Source of the DNA: Cyprinodon diabolis | Taxonomy: Eukaryota; Chordata; Actinopteri; Cyprinodontiformes; Cyprinodontidae | NCBI GenBank assembly: GCA_030533445.1 | Contig: CM060065.1 | Location: 5,418,974-5,482,973 of the forward strand | Reading direction: 5' to 3' | DNA length: 64,000 nt | Shown: piece by piece, positions 20,346-31,910 of the stretch | How the letters are laid out: each line of letters starts with the position of its first letter | Position numbering within the stretch: position 1 is the first letter of the stretch | Notes under the pieces: model-generated | Databases searched by the model: none | What the model was told of the DNA's origin: nothing | The model's input: only the letters and a program-made list of their open reading frames with translations | Program-made: the position numbers and the translations under genes

Positions 20346-20689
20346 TTTACTCCTAGTGGGAAATATGTATTTAATGTGAACATACATTAATCTTAGCAAC
20401 CTTCTACAACTGACATTTATATAGAAGGAAAAGTTGTGCTGGCTGAAAACCGCTTGTTGGCTTTTCTGGTTTAAACAAAGAGTCTTTGTTTTTTTCTGGC
20501 GGTTTTAATTGAAACCCATCTTCAGCAGTTTTTATATGAAAAAGTCAGATTTCAGGGTAATGACCCCTTCAACACTCCCAACCTTTAAAAAAAAGGGTTT
20601 TATGGACATACATTTCGGGTTCTCCTGCTGAGGGAGGAACATGATGGAGATATATCTGATCACCTCTCTGCTGTCCAAAATAGTTACTT

Positions 20690-21417
20690 ACCCTGAGCTA
20701 TTTCCTCTATTTTAGCTGCTATATGTTTGGGCTACTGGAGGTTAAAGGGACCACGTTTCCTCCTTCTACTTCATTCTATCTCTATTCTCCCATTCTGCTG
20801 TATCTGTTAGTTTGATCTCTAATGTTCGCAATGTTCTCTAATGTGCTCTCTCTGCTTTTTCTCATCATAGTAGCTTGATCTGGTCTGTTCCTGTTTGGCA
20901 GTCACTCCAGAAATATATAGAGCCATCAACACCTTTGTTTATAGATGTTAAAGATCAGGTGTATTCATGTTTCTCTGACTGTGACTGGCTGGATATTCTC
21001 TCTTCATCCTCTGACATGAAAGCTGGCTCGAAGCTCGTCTGCCTGGCTGTGTGTTTCCTGGACGGAGCCGCCTGTGGAGCTGGTGGACAGTTACATTTTG
21101 TAACTCTGCTTTTTTTTCTGTCTCTGCTTCTGTCTCCTTGAACCCCAGTCGGCCTCAGCAGATGGCCGCTCACACTGAGCCTGGTTCTGCTGGAAGTTTC
21201 TTCCTGTTAAAAGGGAGTTTTTCTTCTCCACTGTCGCTACACACATGCTTGGCGTGAGGGATAACTAAAGAGTCAATGAAAAAAATGAAAGGGAAAATCG
21301 TGGCCTCAAGCTCATCCAGGAGGAGCATGTCTGTCAGTTCAATGAGTGGATGCAATCAACTGGTTTTCCTAACCAATTTGACAGTATTGTTTCTGTAAAG
21401 ATCCTTGAAATGTCATA
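20690..21417 (+). mobile_element. L2-type LINE 3' end, interrupted by a TA insertion
   Basis: All the 3'-UTR landmarks are present up to CCTTGAAATGTCATA at 21417. The remainder of the tail (TGTTCTGAATTCATGCTATA, 25233 to about 25280) is found 3.8 kb further on, beyond a Tc1/mariner-like inverted-repeat pair. Confidence 0.75.
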
Positions 21418-22735
21418 CAGTGGGTACTGGTTGGAAATGGACGGTTTCCTGCGTGATTGCTGCGTGATTCCTGCGTGAATCACGATGTATTTCCTGAGGC
21501 CAGTTTTTTTTATTTCAAAAATAACTGCAATGTACCCGGACAACCACCAGGTGGCGCTTGGGAGCTCTGCCGTGCTAAAGGTGACGTTTGTGGGCCTGCA
21601 GTCAACTGAAAAGCAGGTTTATTGGGGATCTTGGTGTGATATTGTGCTATTTTATGATGTTTTTGATTAAAATAAAGTTAATAAATTAATTTGACATAGT
21701 GACTGCATTATCTGCATCTCTATTATTTAATGAAAAATAAAATTAATTAAGTTGGAGCCGGGGATACAAACTGAGGCGCAACCAGAGAAAGGCGACAGAG
21801 ACAGTGCTACGGCTGGTGATTTTGAAATTAAAATCATGTCCAAAGTTGATTCCTTATTAAGATAAGCCAAAGTTGTTCAAAAAGGTGTATAAGAAAATAT
21901 ATTTTCTTTCGTTTTGTGAAATATAAGTGCCTTTGACAGCTTTGAGGATCAAAAGTTAAGCTAATCTTTAACTGTGTTCATTAAAATCTATCGAGAGTTT
22001 GTGTGCTTGGTCTGTAATAAAAAAAAAATAGCCATAGTAAAAAGCATTTCAGGTTCAGACTCACAAAATTAACAGATTTTATCACTTAAACGTTTAGCCT
22101 TGATGGGGTTGCGATACATGTACACATGCACCTTAATCCTAATATCTTGATATACTGTATATACCTGGATATACGGTATATATATTGCTTATTCTTAATG
22201 CACCTTTTTCCTCCATGTTTGCACCTTCTGTAACTTCTATGCCAATATGTGACGAGTGAATTTCTCCGCTGTGAGATCAATAAAGCTCATCTAATCAAAT
22301 CTAATCTAATCTAAATAAATACATAAATAAATACATGTTCAATAAATAAATAAGCATTCAATTAATTACCCCCCAATAAATGGTGAAATGATATGTTCTC
22401 ATAATAAATCATTTATGTAAAAAATGCTGTTATGTTCCTTTTTTGTAAAATTGCTTTTAAAATGCTTAACTGTTTTTATTCTTTTATTTTCTTTCAAAAA
22501 ATCACTAGATTTTAAAAACACTCATAGTTTTTCAAAGGTATTATATATATATATATAAACTAAAACGCTCGGATCTTTCTTTCTGTCATTTTGTGTGCGT
22601 GTGTGGCATCTGCAATGTTTTCGTTAAATATTCAAATAAATAAAATGGACTTTAAACTAGATGACACGTTTGGATTTTTGCCATTTTAATTTTTTATTTA
22701 TTTTTAAAAACGAAAGAAATGGAAATGGTTTTTTT

Positions 22736-23314
22736 TGTCATGATCTTGGTGCTGATGGTTTAGTTTTTTCCTTTCCTTTCCTGACTAATTGGTTCTGCGG
22801 CTGATTATCGCTGATCATTTTCACCTGGTTCCTCTACTATTTAAGTTGTGTGTTTGCCTCCCATCAGCGCCAGGTGTGTTGTGGTGAGACGTTTCCTAGC
22901 TTTCTTTAGTCTGTCTGCTTCCCTGATTATGACCAGTTTTCTGTCCTGTGGATCTCGAGTTTTGCCTTCGCCTGTTTGCTCTGTCTATCGCATCTGGTCC
23001 TGGATTCTACCGGCTTCTGAACCTGGAACTGTCTTCTGACTTGGGCCTTGGATTTCCCTTCTGGACTCTGTTGCTGCTCGGCGTCTGCTGCTCGCTCTCT
23101 AGGAAGTCTGGGGGCGTCGCCCGCCGCAATGACTAGCTCCAAGTCGCATTCAGCTCCACATCCAGTCTCTGACCTGTATTTTCCTATCCCTGCAGAGATC
23201 CGCCCCGCAGCAGACGAGCAGTCCCGCGCACCTGTTTTGATTAATAAACGCTTTGAACTTTCCCACTGCCTGTCTCGCCTTGAATTCTGGGTCCAATATT
23301 CTGATATCATTACA
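22736..23314 (+). repeat. Ty3/Gypsy 5' LTR
   Basis: It begins TGTCATGATCTTGG, ends GATATCATTACA, and lies 18 bases before a gag start. It contains TTAATAAACGCTTTGAAC near its 3' end, an LTR-type polyadenylation signal. No second LTR is present in the window. Confidence 0.6.
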
Positions 23315-23332
23315 GAATAACCTGGCCAAAAC

Positions 23333-24096
23333 ATGGACCCATCGGCGGACGGGCAGTGGCGAAATGACGTGGATCAAAGCATTTCCCGGCTAGAATCAGG
23401 CATGCAGGAGATCCTTGATTATTTGCGTAACCAGGCTGCTCCATTTGCCCCGCCCGTGACAGCTGCCGCGCCCTCGTCTTCTACTGATAGTCCAGCTTGT
23501 CTCGAACCGCGTCTGTCCCCTCCTGAGGTGTTTAAAGGGGATCCTGATCAATGCAGAGCCTTCCTGACTCAGTGCAAAACTCATTTTGAATTACAGGCCT
23601 CTGCATTTCCTTCTGATCGAGCCAAGGTGGCTTATGTAATCTCTCTGTTAGCGGGAAAGGCCAAATTATGGGGATAATATAAAAAAATTATAATAATTTT
23701 TCTTTGGAAGTAATCAGAGTTTTTTGCCCAGTTTTTCCGAGTAGGGAAGCCTCAAGGGGACTTTTGACTCTCAGACAGGGAGATCGGTCAGTGATGGAAT
23801 ACATCACTGACTTCCACCTGTTGTCAGCCGACTGTTCCTGGAATGAGGACGCCTTAATGGATGTTTTTTTCTTTGGCCTGCGGGAAAGCAACAAAGATGA
23901 GCGACTACCCCCGGACTCTGAAGCAGCTGCCAACCGGATCGACCTTCGCCTCACTGAGCGTCGCAGGGAGAGGAGAGCACTAACGATGGCTTTTCCTCAA
24001 CCTGCTCATCACTCCGCACCCTTTGCACCTACGTCGGCCCCTGGTCCGGATCGGATGCCGGAGCCCGAACCTATGCAGCTGGGACGCACATGTCTA
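23333..24096 (+). pseudogene. Sushi-like Ty3/Gypsy gag, broken
   Basis: ATG at 23333 begins MDPSADGQW. A coiled-coil N-terminal part is followed by the capsid hallmarks SPPEVFKGDPDQCRAFLTQC and HFELQASAFPSDRAKVAYVI, then a stop at 23675-23677. After about 30 bases of A/T filler the gag resumes in another frame: PSREASRGLLTLRQGDRSV, EYITDFHLLSAD, DRMPEPEPMQLGRT (23735-24096). The zinc knuckle and all of pol are missing. This is the lineage that gave rise to mammalian gag-derived host genes, but this copy is a remnant. Confidence 0.75.
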
Positions 24097-25060
24097 GGAC
24101 TATTTGTCCTAATGTACTTTGTATTTTTTTTCATAATCATTTTTCATTTTCTCCCGTTCCAATCCGTCACGGCGGGGCGCTGCTGATCCCTGCAATATTA
24201 ACCCTTCATTTCGTATTGATGATTAAAATTATTATTTATTTTTAACTATATTATTGTACAGTACAGTAGTTAACAACGTTTATACCGTACTTTTATTTGT
24301 TAAACAAATGCTTGGGCCTGTATAAAGTTTTTATTCCCTGATTTCAATGTTGTATGGAGTATTTTATTGTATGATAACTGTAAAAAAAAAAAAAAAAAGG
24401 TTTCTATTTCACGGATTTCACCTATCGCGGGTTCTTTTAGAACGATAAACGAGGGTTCACTGTATTTAAAATGGGAATACTCCGGATTAGCTCACTGACT
24501 TTTGGGTGGGTCACAGCCATCCCTGACAACAGTTTAGAAACGCCACTATTCATCGCGGCAGCAAGCAGCATTCTTGCATAATGTGCCCAAAAAGCCTGGG
24601 GGGTTGGGCCTTACATGCTTGTTGTATCAGGCATCATAGCGTCCTTTTCCAGATCAAACTGAAAATTTTACCAGCTAGATAATGATAATAAAAATAACAA
24701 AAATAGTATAACAATACGCCTATTATTATCAGAGTAAGATATTGAGGCTGTAGAATGATAATCCCTATGGTCTAATGTAATTCCTTGGAAAGGTGGAGCG
24801 CACATCAGCTGATCTAAATAAAAGAAAGATGCCATAAAGTCAAACAGCATAATAGGCTAGAATCCGTAATATATATAAATAAGTTAAATAAGTTATTGTA
24901 CAATTTTTGATATCATAGGCCATCAAGTGATTAAAAAAAAATAGAAAAACATTTAAGGCAACATTAATAAACTTGGCCACAGCTCAACCTCAACCTTTTG
25001 AATTGCAGACCATTCACCCTACCCTCTACACTGGGGAACAATAATCTGCTCAGCTCGCAA
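24097..25060. other. AT-rich filler with one pogo/Tigger-like end
   Basis: 24396-24464 ends ...CGATAAACGAGGGTTCACTG then TA, which inverted reads TACAGTGAACCCTCGTTTAT, a Tigger/pogo-like terminus. The opposite end was not found. The rest is AT-rich without genes. Confidence 0.4.
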
Positions 25061-25280
25061 CACGTCACACCCCTCCCAGTCTGCTCATTCACCTATCTAA
25101 TCCTGACTCATGGGACGCCGAAATGGACTCAGACTGCCACCTAGTGGCTATAGTAGTCACATGTTTTTCACGCAATTCGTGAAACACGGGGAGCGTGAGT
25201 GAAGTGTCCATTTCCAACCATCACCCACTGCATGTTCTGAATTCATGCTATATAAATACATATAATTTTATGGTATATTA

Positions 25281-25745
25281 CTTCCCAATATTCTTGCGTA
25301 AAGTTAAGAAGTCATTGGAAGTTGAAATTTACAACTTATAAGCCTTATCTTTTAGTGGAAAACCCATGAAAGTCAGAATTACGAGTCAATAAGTTAGTGA
25401 AACAGAATGGAAAAAGACTTCTGCATTGAAAGCAGATGCTTCTTTATGTCAATGATTGTTAAACTTTTCTACTTTGACCATTTAAAGCAAAGTAGAAAAT
25501 GTTAAGCATTAAACCTGTGTTTTAGGTGCTGCTTTCAAATATTGTTTACGAGCTGTGTATGTGTGCAGCATGCAGCATTTAGCAGTCTGTTTGTCATTGT
25601 TTATGGTTGAATCAGTGTCTTTTGTTGTCAGGAAAGATACCACGGTCTACAATCTGAAAACCAGAATGCATTTATCTCAGAGATTATGGCGCTCCTAAAC
25701 TTGACTTTTTATGATAAAAGAACACTCACAATACCCCCCACCATT
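25281..25745. other. No gene recognised
   Basis: AT-rich sequence between the L2 tail and the next LINE piece. Nothing supported. Confidence 0.4.
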
Positions 25746-25749
25746 AATC

Positions 25750-26420
25750 TGGATCATGACCCAAAGAACCAGATCCTGGATCCGAGCAGATAAAAGGAGT
25801 TTTCTCTGCAGTGTGGCTGGGCTCCGCCTTAGAGAGAGGGTGAGCAGCTCGGTCATCAGGGAGAGGCTCAGAGTAGAGCTGATTCCAGGGGCACCTCCAG
25901 GAATTTGGGACCCCATGAAAGACATTTTTATTATATAAACTGCTGCTGCTGACAGAGTGCAGACAGGGGGGGATCTCAAGCACCGTGCATGACCTGAGGA
26001 CCAAACCATTTATTGCAATATCACGGGTGGGGAGGAGGGGACCACAAACTGTACAAAATCTTTATACCTCTACTTAGTTTGGCTGTTTAATGCTGAACGA
26101 TCAGGGAGAACTCAAGGATATTTGATTTTACTGCAGGATTTTGTTTTTTATATTTCTTTTTCTAATTTTCACCCCCTGCTTCTCCTCAACACCCGGATGA
26201 GTCAGCGGAGGAGGATCAGACATCTTTATCCTACGCCTCCTGGACGCTTCCCTCTTAGGTGTTCCAGGCACGTCCTACCAGAAGGAGGACCAGGGAACGA
26301 CCAGAACACCATGGGGGTCTATGTATCGATGGTGGCCTGGGAGCGCCTCCAGCTTCCTCCAGAGGAGCTGGGCGAGGTGTCTGAGGAGAGGGGAGTCTGA
26401 GATTCTCTGCTGAGGCTAAA
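25750..26420 (+). pseudogene. Non-LTR retrotransposon ORF2 C-terminal pieces, plus strand
   Basis: 25780-25900 reads SFLCSVAGLRLRERVSSSVI and ERLRVEL; 26215-26410 reads TPPGRFPLRC, then VYVSMVAWERLQLPPEELGE and a stop. Both belong to the C-terminal end of the same LINE type seen inverted at 18540-18797. About 300 bases of unrelated sequence (25905-26205) divide them. Several stops; non-functional. Confidence 0.6.
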
Positions 26421-27322
26421 AAAATGCCGCAATTCAATCAGCAACCTTCACTAAAATCTCTTTGATGGATTTGTCTTATAGATGTCAACTTAAAACATAA
26501 TCTGTGAATATCTGAGTCTTCAATCAATGTCAGCTCCTTGAGAGGCAATAAGTAGGAGAAAAAATTGTTTTAACAAAAGTACATATTTGTACTAAACCCA
26601 GAGAATGCTCTTTTTTTTTTCTTTACGGTCCTGCAATTCAGACAAACCAAAACAGCTATGAATGCAAGACTGAATAACGCTGTGTTTAATATGACTGGGG
26701 GTGATAAAGGATTGTATGGGAATAATGTTTACAAAGATTATTTATTTAGCTGAAGTGAAGAGAATAATAAATATGAATTTATCATTAGTTCTTCAAAAAT
26801 TAGTTCAGATCAGTTCCTCCTTCCAGGAGTTTTTTAAAGGAATTAGTTTTTTTGCCACATATCCTTGTTGACATTTGGGATCTGTATGGAAATGTCCATT
26901 AAGTAGATGAGAGTGAAACAAAGTGAAAGTTGCTATAATTCAAGGTCCTTCACTAAAGCAAGAGAACAGCGGTGGCTAGTTAATCTACTCATTGACACGT
27001 TGTCCTCTGGTGCGGCTGAAGGACGGTCTTTAGACTAATGACCACACATATGGCGCGTCGCCCATTTAAAAGAGAAACAAACGCCTCCTGGCAATTTTGA
27101 ATGAGTGTGTCGTAGAAACGGTGTGAGAGGCACATGAAAATAATATAGCTGTACCAAAACGAAAACACATATGCAAGCACAGTTGTTTGTCTGCCTGCCA
27201 TACAAAGTCACTTATATTTTAAAGCAGAAATAATTACCAAGATATCACCTTAAAAGAATAGCATGCCTTTCTAATCTAAATATGGTGCTTTATTTGACCC
27301 AATAAAGTAAAGTAATCATCAT
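26421..27322. other. No gene recognised
   Basis: About 0.9 kb of AT-rich DNA without a supported gene or repeat. Confidence 0.4.
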
Positions 27323-27908
27323 CTTTGGCCTTTTTGCATTTTGACAGCATCCTCACATAAAAAGAGCATCTAGCAATGTCCACACAAACTCAAAGCAACC
27401 TTGGATCTATTTGTCTTATTGGTTCTTCTTATCATGTGATTTACTCTGTGCTGCTCGTGTACACGAATATGAGTGATCAAGGTCTGGGTTTTTGACTTTA
27501 GAAAATCTCCTTACGACAGTAAGTTTCTTTGAAAAGCCAAATAGAACCAGACAATAAAGAGAGTATAAAGTTAAAGGTTTAACTAGCAAATACAGCAGAA
27601 TAGGAGAAAAGAGATAGATAGTCCCTACGTCCTCCAGCACTCTAGGTCTATAGCAGCATAACTATAGAGATAGCTCAGGATAACCTGAGCCAGTCTAACT
27701 ATAAGCTTTATCAAAAAGGAAAGTTTTAAGCCTAGCCTTAAAAGTCTGCCTCAGTGGCTAAAACTGTTGGTTTCACAGGAGAGGAGCCTGATAACTAAAA
27801 GATTGATTGAGTTACCAGGCATAATAGAAATAAAGAATTAAGAGTCTTTATTTTCTGCTAGATGCTCTTTTTATGTGAGGATGCTGTCAAAAGGCAAAAG
27901 GGCCAAAG
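27323..27908. repeat. Inverted repeat: 53-nt arms with a perfect 37-nt core
   Basis: 27339-27375 and 27856-27892 are exact reverse complements (37 nt, beginning TTTTGACAGCATCCTCACAT), extended outward with one or two mismatches to 27323 and 27908. The 480-nt loop contains an inverted L2 fragment. Confidence 0.85.
27577..27810 (-). mobile_element. L2-type LINE ORF2 end and start of 3' UTR, minus strand
   Basis: The inverse of the sequence at 51660-51860: it includes AAGTTTTAAGCCTAGCCTTA (inverse of the KARLKTF coding region) and GATAGCTCAGGATAACCTGA. A fragment only. Confidence 0.65.
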
Positions 27909-28562
27909 CAGGTCAGAGGGGATGGAAGTCTCGGAGTTTAGGAATAAACATTGAGACTTTCTGAAGAAGCCAGTTGGTGTGTGACATCACTGGTGAACCT
28001 CAAAGCAGTCCAGGCTGATTTGGAGAAAACCTTATTTGACAGACAGAGTGGGTTAGTGAACAAGATTTCAACAATGGAAACACAATCCTCTTCTTGAGCC
28101 TGGTCCCTCAACTTTTCAGACTCCCTCCAGAAGTTCCGGTTGCTGACTCTAGTGAATCCCTCCCGACCTGAGGCATTTTTATATTTTTAAATTCTTGGTC
28201 TTCAGTTTTCTTAATTTTGCACAAAAAGCACATGTAATAGACAGACCATAAAAGCCCTTTAAAACACACCAAAAAAAAAAAATAAATGTATTTAAAAGGG
28301 ACTTCAAGTAAAACTTCAAAGTAAAACAATCCATGGAATGTGGCATGTTTTATTTACTGTATTTTTACCAAGTGTGTTGAAAAAGACAACAAAGTGTTCT
28401 GCTGGAATCTTTGATATTTCAGCAGGGATGTTTACAGTAGAGTCTGCCTGTAGGACGATGGTTGCCTCCATAGCTTTGGGACTCTAACTGTTTCTGAGTC
28501 TATTACCTGCTCCCAATCTCCAATGCTCAGCTGGCAGGAGGCCAGCAAACAGAACAGCTATT
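27909..28562. other. No gene recognised
   Basis: No domain-bearing frame or repeat was recognised in this 0.65 kb. Confidence 0.4.
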
Positions 28563-28945
28563 TAATTCAATTCAATTCAGTTTATTTCTATAGCGCCAAT
28601 TCACAACACGTCATCTCAAGGCACTTTACAGTTCACTACATCATCCAGTCAAATTGATTCAAAGTTTTTAAAGGAGAACCAGTTGATTGCATCGACTTAT
28701 TGACTCGAATGCAATCTCTCACATTAAACATGCTTGTAGCGACAGTGGAGAGGAAAAACTCCCTTTTAACAGGAAGAAACCTCCAGAAGCACCAGGCTCA
28801 GTGTGAGCGGCCAGTGTGCCGAGGCCGACTGGGGTTCAAGGAGACAGACGCAGACATAGAAAAAGAAGCAGAGATACAAAAGGCAACTGTAAAAGATGGC
28901 CCCGTCCAGGGAACACACAGCCAGTCAGACGAGTTTAGAGTTTCA
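28563..28945 (-). mobile_element. L2-type LINE 3' end, minus strand
   Basis: It starts with the inverse tail AATTCAATTCAATTCAGTTT and continues through TGCTTGTAGCGACAGTGGAG to the inverse of the CCTGGACGGGGCC region. Confidence 0.75.
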
Positions 28946-29781
28946 CAATTTAAACTAACATCCTGCATGGAACTGTAGGAAGAAGCAAACTAAAGAACAA
29001 AAAACATGCAGGGATTTCAGCTTAAGACCTTCCTACTGCAGTTCTGACAACAACATACATCCATGAACTGTTGCTGCGTAGGCAGCAGGTTGTAGTTGCA
29101 TTTGCAGTCATATTAGGAAAAACGATCATCTTAAGGGTATTTACGTGGAGTGTGTCCGCACCCTACTGTGCATGCTTGGCAGTCTTATACACCTTCAACA
29201 CAATTAAACAATCCCTTCTGTACATCTCTTAAACCCATACTAACAGCTTGGATTTCTGTCGGTGTTCATTACATCTGGTCACAGAGACATGTAGAATTTT
29301 CTCTGGAAAGACAGAAAAAAACTAATGATTCAGTCTTTCATTCCAGTAAAAGCCTTTATTTTCCTGCTTTTTGTTTGTGCATGTCGTCTCCTGACTTTAA
29401 TATTTTAAACATTTTAAATGTTTTGTTGACATCTTTAACAAACATTGACATGTTGGAATCTGCTGTAAGTGTTTTTTCTCTACTCTAGATGTTAGGACTA
29501 ATTAGCTATGGGTGTCTGTACAGTAAAGTATTTCTGAACAGATTATAATTCCAACATTTGTTGAAAAGTCAGGATTTTGCATGGATGTCAGAAGATAAAA
29601 TTTAGATGTGGTAAATTCTTTATATTTCTGTAGGGTAGAAAGCTTAAAGGGTCTTCTAAACCCAATTTGGACCCAGGTTGGACGTATAATGACAGTTTTA
29701 TTTTAAGTTTTTATTATAAGTTTTACTTAATTGCTGCACGACCAGTAGAATCAATAAATGACTTGAGCTGTGCTGGTATCT
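28946..29781. other. No gene recognised
   Basis: Non-repetitive AT-rich sequence; no supported frame. Confidence 0.4.
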
Positions 29782-30000
29782 CTCTAAAGCAGGCATTCCC
29801 AAAGTCGGTCCTCGAGGGCCGATGTCCTGCAGGTTTTAAAGGTTTCCCTGCTCCAGCACAGCTGATTTACTTTAGTAGTTTATTAACAGGCTTTTGCTGA
29901 ACTGCAATCATCAGAATCAGCTGTGCTAAAGCCGAGAAACCTCTAAAACCTGCAGGAAAGGGGCCCTCGAGGACCAACTTTGGGAATGCCTGCTCTAAAG
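29782..30000. mobile_element. hAT MITE (203 bp) with 8-bp target duplication
   Basis: CTCTAAAG at 29782-29789 and 29993-30000 flanks ends CAGGCATTCCCAAAG and CTTTGGGAATGCCTG. Inverted blocks continue inward (GGTCCTCGAGGGCC, CCTGCAGGTTTTA, CAGCACAGCTGATT), making the whole unit nearly palindromic. Non-coding. Confidence 0.85.
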
Positions 30001-30784
30001 AAATGCAGCAGCAGATGTGAAATAGTTGTTGACATCTTTTAGTCTTATTCACTCAGTTTAGCAAGAATAACAGGATGTTTCACCAAATGGTTTCAGTTTT
30101 GATCCTAATTCTCTTAACATCCCAGCATATTGGAGCTCTTAATAGTCTGTTTCCTACAGAGATGGAATGAATGAAAGATCCCTCATGCTGCACGAACAAA
30201 GCGTTGATGGCTCTCTCTAAAACCCTTAACCTGCTGAACAAGTAGGAAACGAGAATATAGTTCAGGGAAATAATAATGATGAGAGAAGGTGAAAGACTGC
30301 TGGTCTCTGGAACCATCCTTTAGTCTTTAATTAAATCTTCCTCATGATCAAAGGCGGAACGACTAAGTGGGGGGTGGTAAACAGTTTCATGGAGACAGAG
30401 GAGAAATCATCAGTCATTTTTGTAATCCATTAGGAAAAACCGCTACATGTCTCTTTGGTCAGTGTCCTCATACTTGTTCAGCTGTGTTCCTGCATGTAGC
30501 ATGGCCCCCGCATGATGAAACATAGGCATGAAGATGGGGTGTCTAGGACTTGGGTCCAGCTCACTTCAGACACAAAAAGCCATCAGAGGAAACTTCTCTG
30601 TCTGTGTTTCAGTTAAATCGTCTCTCCACAGCGTTCTGTATTTTTCACCTTAAGCATCACTTTCAGTTTCATTTAAGCCTTTTTACTGTTAGATAGACAT
30701 GATTATCATGTACTCCTGCATTGGGCTGCCACCATTCATAAATAGAAATAAGTGACACCAGTGGCATGAGTTCCTCTTTATTTG
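30001..30784. other. No gene recognised
   Basis: Non-repetitive sequence; no supported frame. Confidence 0.4.
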
Positions 30785-30850
30785 TCATTGTTTAGAATAG
30801 AAAATCCCTTTATTGTCCAACAATGGGGACATTTTGGTGTTTAAAGCAGC
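30785..30850 (-). repeat. LINE-like 3' tail fragment
   Basis: TAGAATAGAAAATCCCTTTA, TTGTCCAACAATGGGGACA is the inverse of CCATTGTGGGACAATAAAGG with a TTCTATTCTA tail, seen also at 7798-7838. This is a tail shared by several fish LINEs and SINEs. Confidence 0.45.
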
Positions 30851-30998
30851 AAAAAGATTATAGAAAAGAATTCTCATACAAATTTAGACCTTAGAAAAAT
30901 GTTTAAGAATAACATATTAGTGCAGAGTTAAAAGATAAGCAATAAAATACTGCAAAGTGTTTTCACAATATAAAAACTGTGCACCTGGAGAATCAACA

Positions 30999-31350
30999 TA
31001 TTCTCATTATCAGTTCGTATGAAATCATACGAAAAGTTATGCACGCTATTTTGTACGTTTTGGACGTTTTTCCTCAAAAAACCACATCAGTGCGCATGCG
31101 CTGGCAGACAGAAAAAAAAGCAGATCCGCGGACGGACGTAAAAATGGGAAAAACAGTGCAATCATCACTTTTTCATGTCTCTAACTACGTTGCTTGCTGT
31201 TGTATATCTTAGGGTTAGGGTCAGGGTTAGGGCTAATTGTAATTTATATTCTATGTTCGCATGCGCATACGACGAAAAAAACGTCCAACACGTATGAAAT
31301 TACGGTGCATAACTTTTCGTACGATTTCATACGAACTCATAATGAGAATA
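30999..31350. mobile_element. TA-flanked MITE with 46-bp terminal inverted repeats
   Basis: The left end TTCTCATTATCAGTTCGTAT and right end, reverse-complemented, TTCTCATTATGAGTTCGTAT continue to GAAAAGTTATGCAC on each side, with three or four mismatches. TA lies at 30999-31000 and 31349-31350. 348 bp, non-coding, with telomere-like TTAGGGTTAGGG-type units at 31209-31236. Tc1/mariner-type target is inferred from TA. Confidence 0.75.
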
Positions 31351-31389
31351 CACTGGGAGAATAAATAACCAATATTCAGCTATGGGCAT

Positions 31390-31910
31390 TTTTACAGTAC
31401 TGTATGCCTCTAAACTTCTGAGCCTGCCTGTTCCCGTTCTGAATCTGACTGCCTGACCTGACTACCTGGTTGATCTCTGCCGATTGTGTACCGACCGGGT
31501 TTGTTTCCTGACTACCAAGCCTGCCTGAACTCATCCAGCCTGTCTGCTGCTCTGTGAATCGAACCTGGAACTGTGACCCGACTCCATCCTGGATCGACCT
31601 AATCTTTGGCTTCGCTCTACGGCTCCTCCTGCTCACGTTCATCTTCACGCTTCTGACCACCTGCCTGTCCTCCGACCTCTGGTACCTCTGCCTCTGGGAC
31701 TGAGTAGCAACCATCGCACCAGGTTGGCAACCCACCCGCTGGGTTCTACCTCAACTCCTTGACCAGAACTGGACATTAAGACCAGAGGTTCCTGCTGTAG
31801 ACGCTGAAGCCGCCCACCTGCTCCATTTCTGCTTTTAATAAACTCTTAAACCTAAGCTGTTTTTCCACCTTGAAAACTGGGTGCACCTGTTCTGAGCCCA
31901 ACAATTATTT
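31390..31910 (+). repeat. Possible solo LTR (3' part)
   Basis: CT/CTG-rich sequence with TTTTAATAAACTCTTAAACC at 31832-31851 and an end at CTGAGCCCAACA resembles the R-U5 part of a Ty3/Gypsy LTR like the one at 22736. A left TG boundary is not certain. Confidence 0.35.

Larger units (their letters stand above)
21416..25232. mobile_element. Tc1/mariner-like inverted-repeat element (composite)
   Basis: The left end CAGTGGGTACTGGTTGGAAA (21418) and right end, reverse-complemented, CAGTGGGTGATGGTTGGAAA match over about 25 bases, with weaker symmetry inward (GCGTGAATCACG, GGTGGCGCT versus its inverse). TA (21416-21417) and CA (25231-25232, presumably a mutated TA) flank it, and the L2 reads continuously if it is removed. 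No transposase frame was seen. It holds a later Ty3/Gypsy fragment and a pogo-like end. Confidence 0.55.

Noticed and set aside
23048..23334. Frames of 90 and 135 codons in the LTR
   Set aside because: They cover the LTR on both strands and stop at its edge; no domain.
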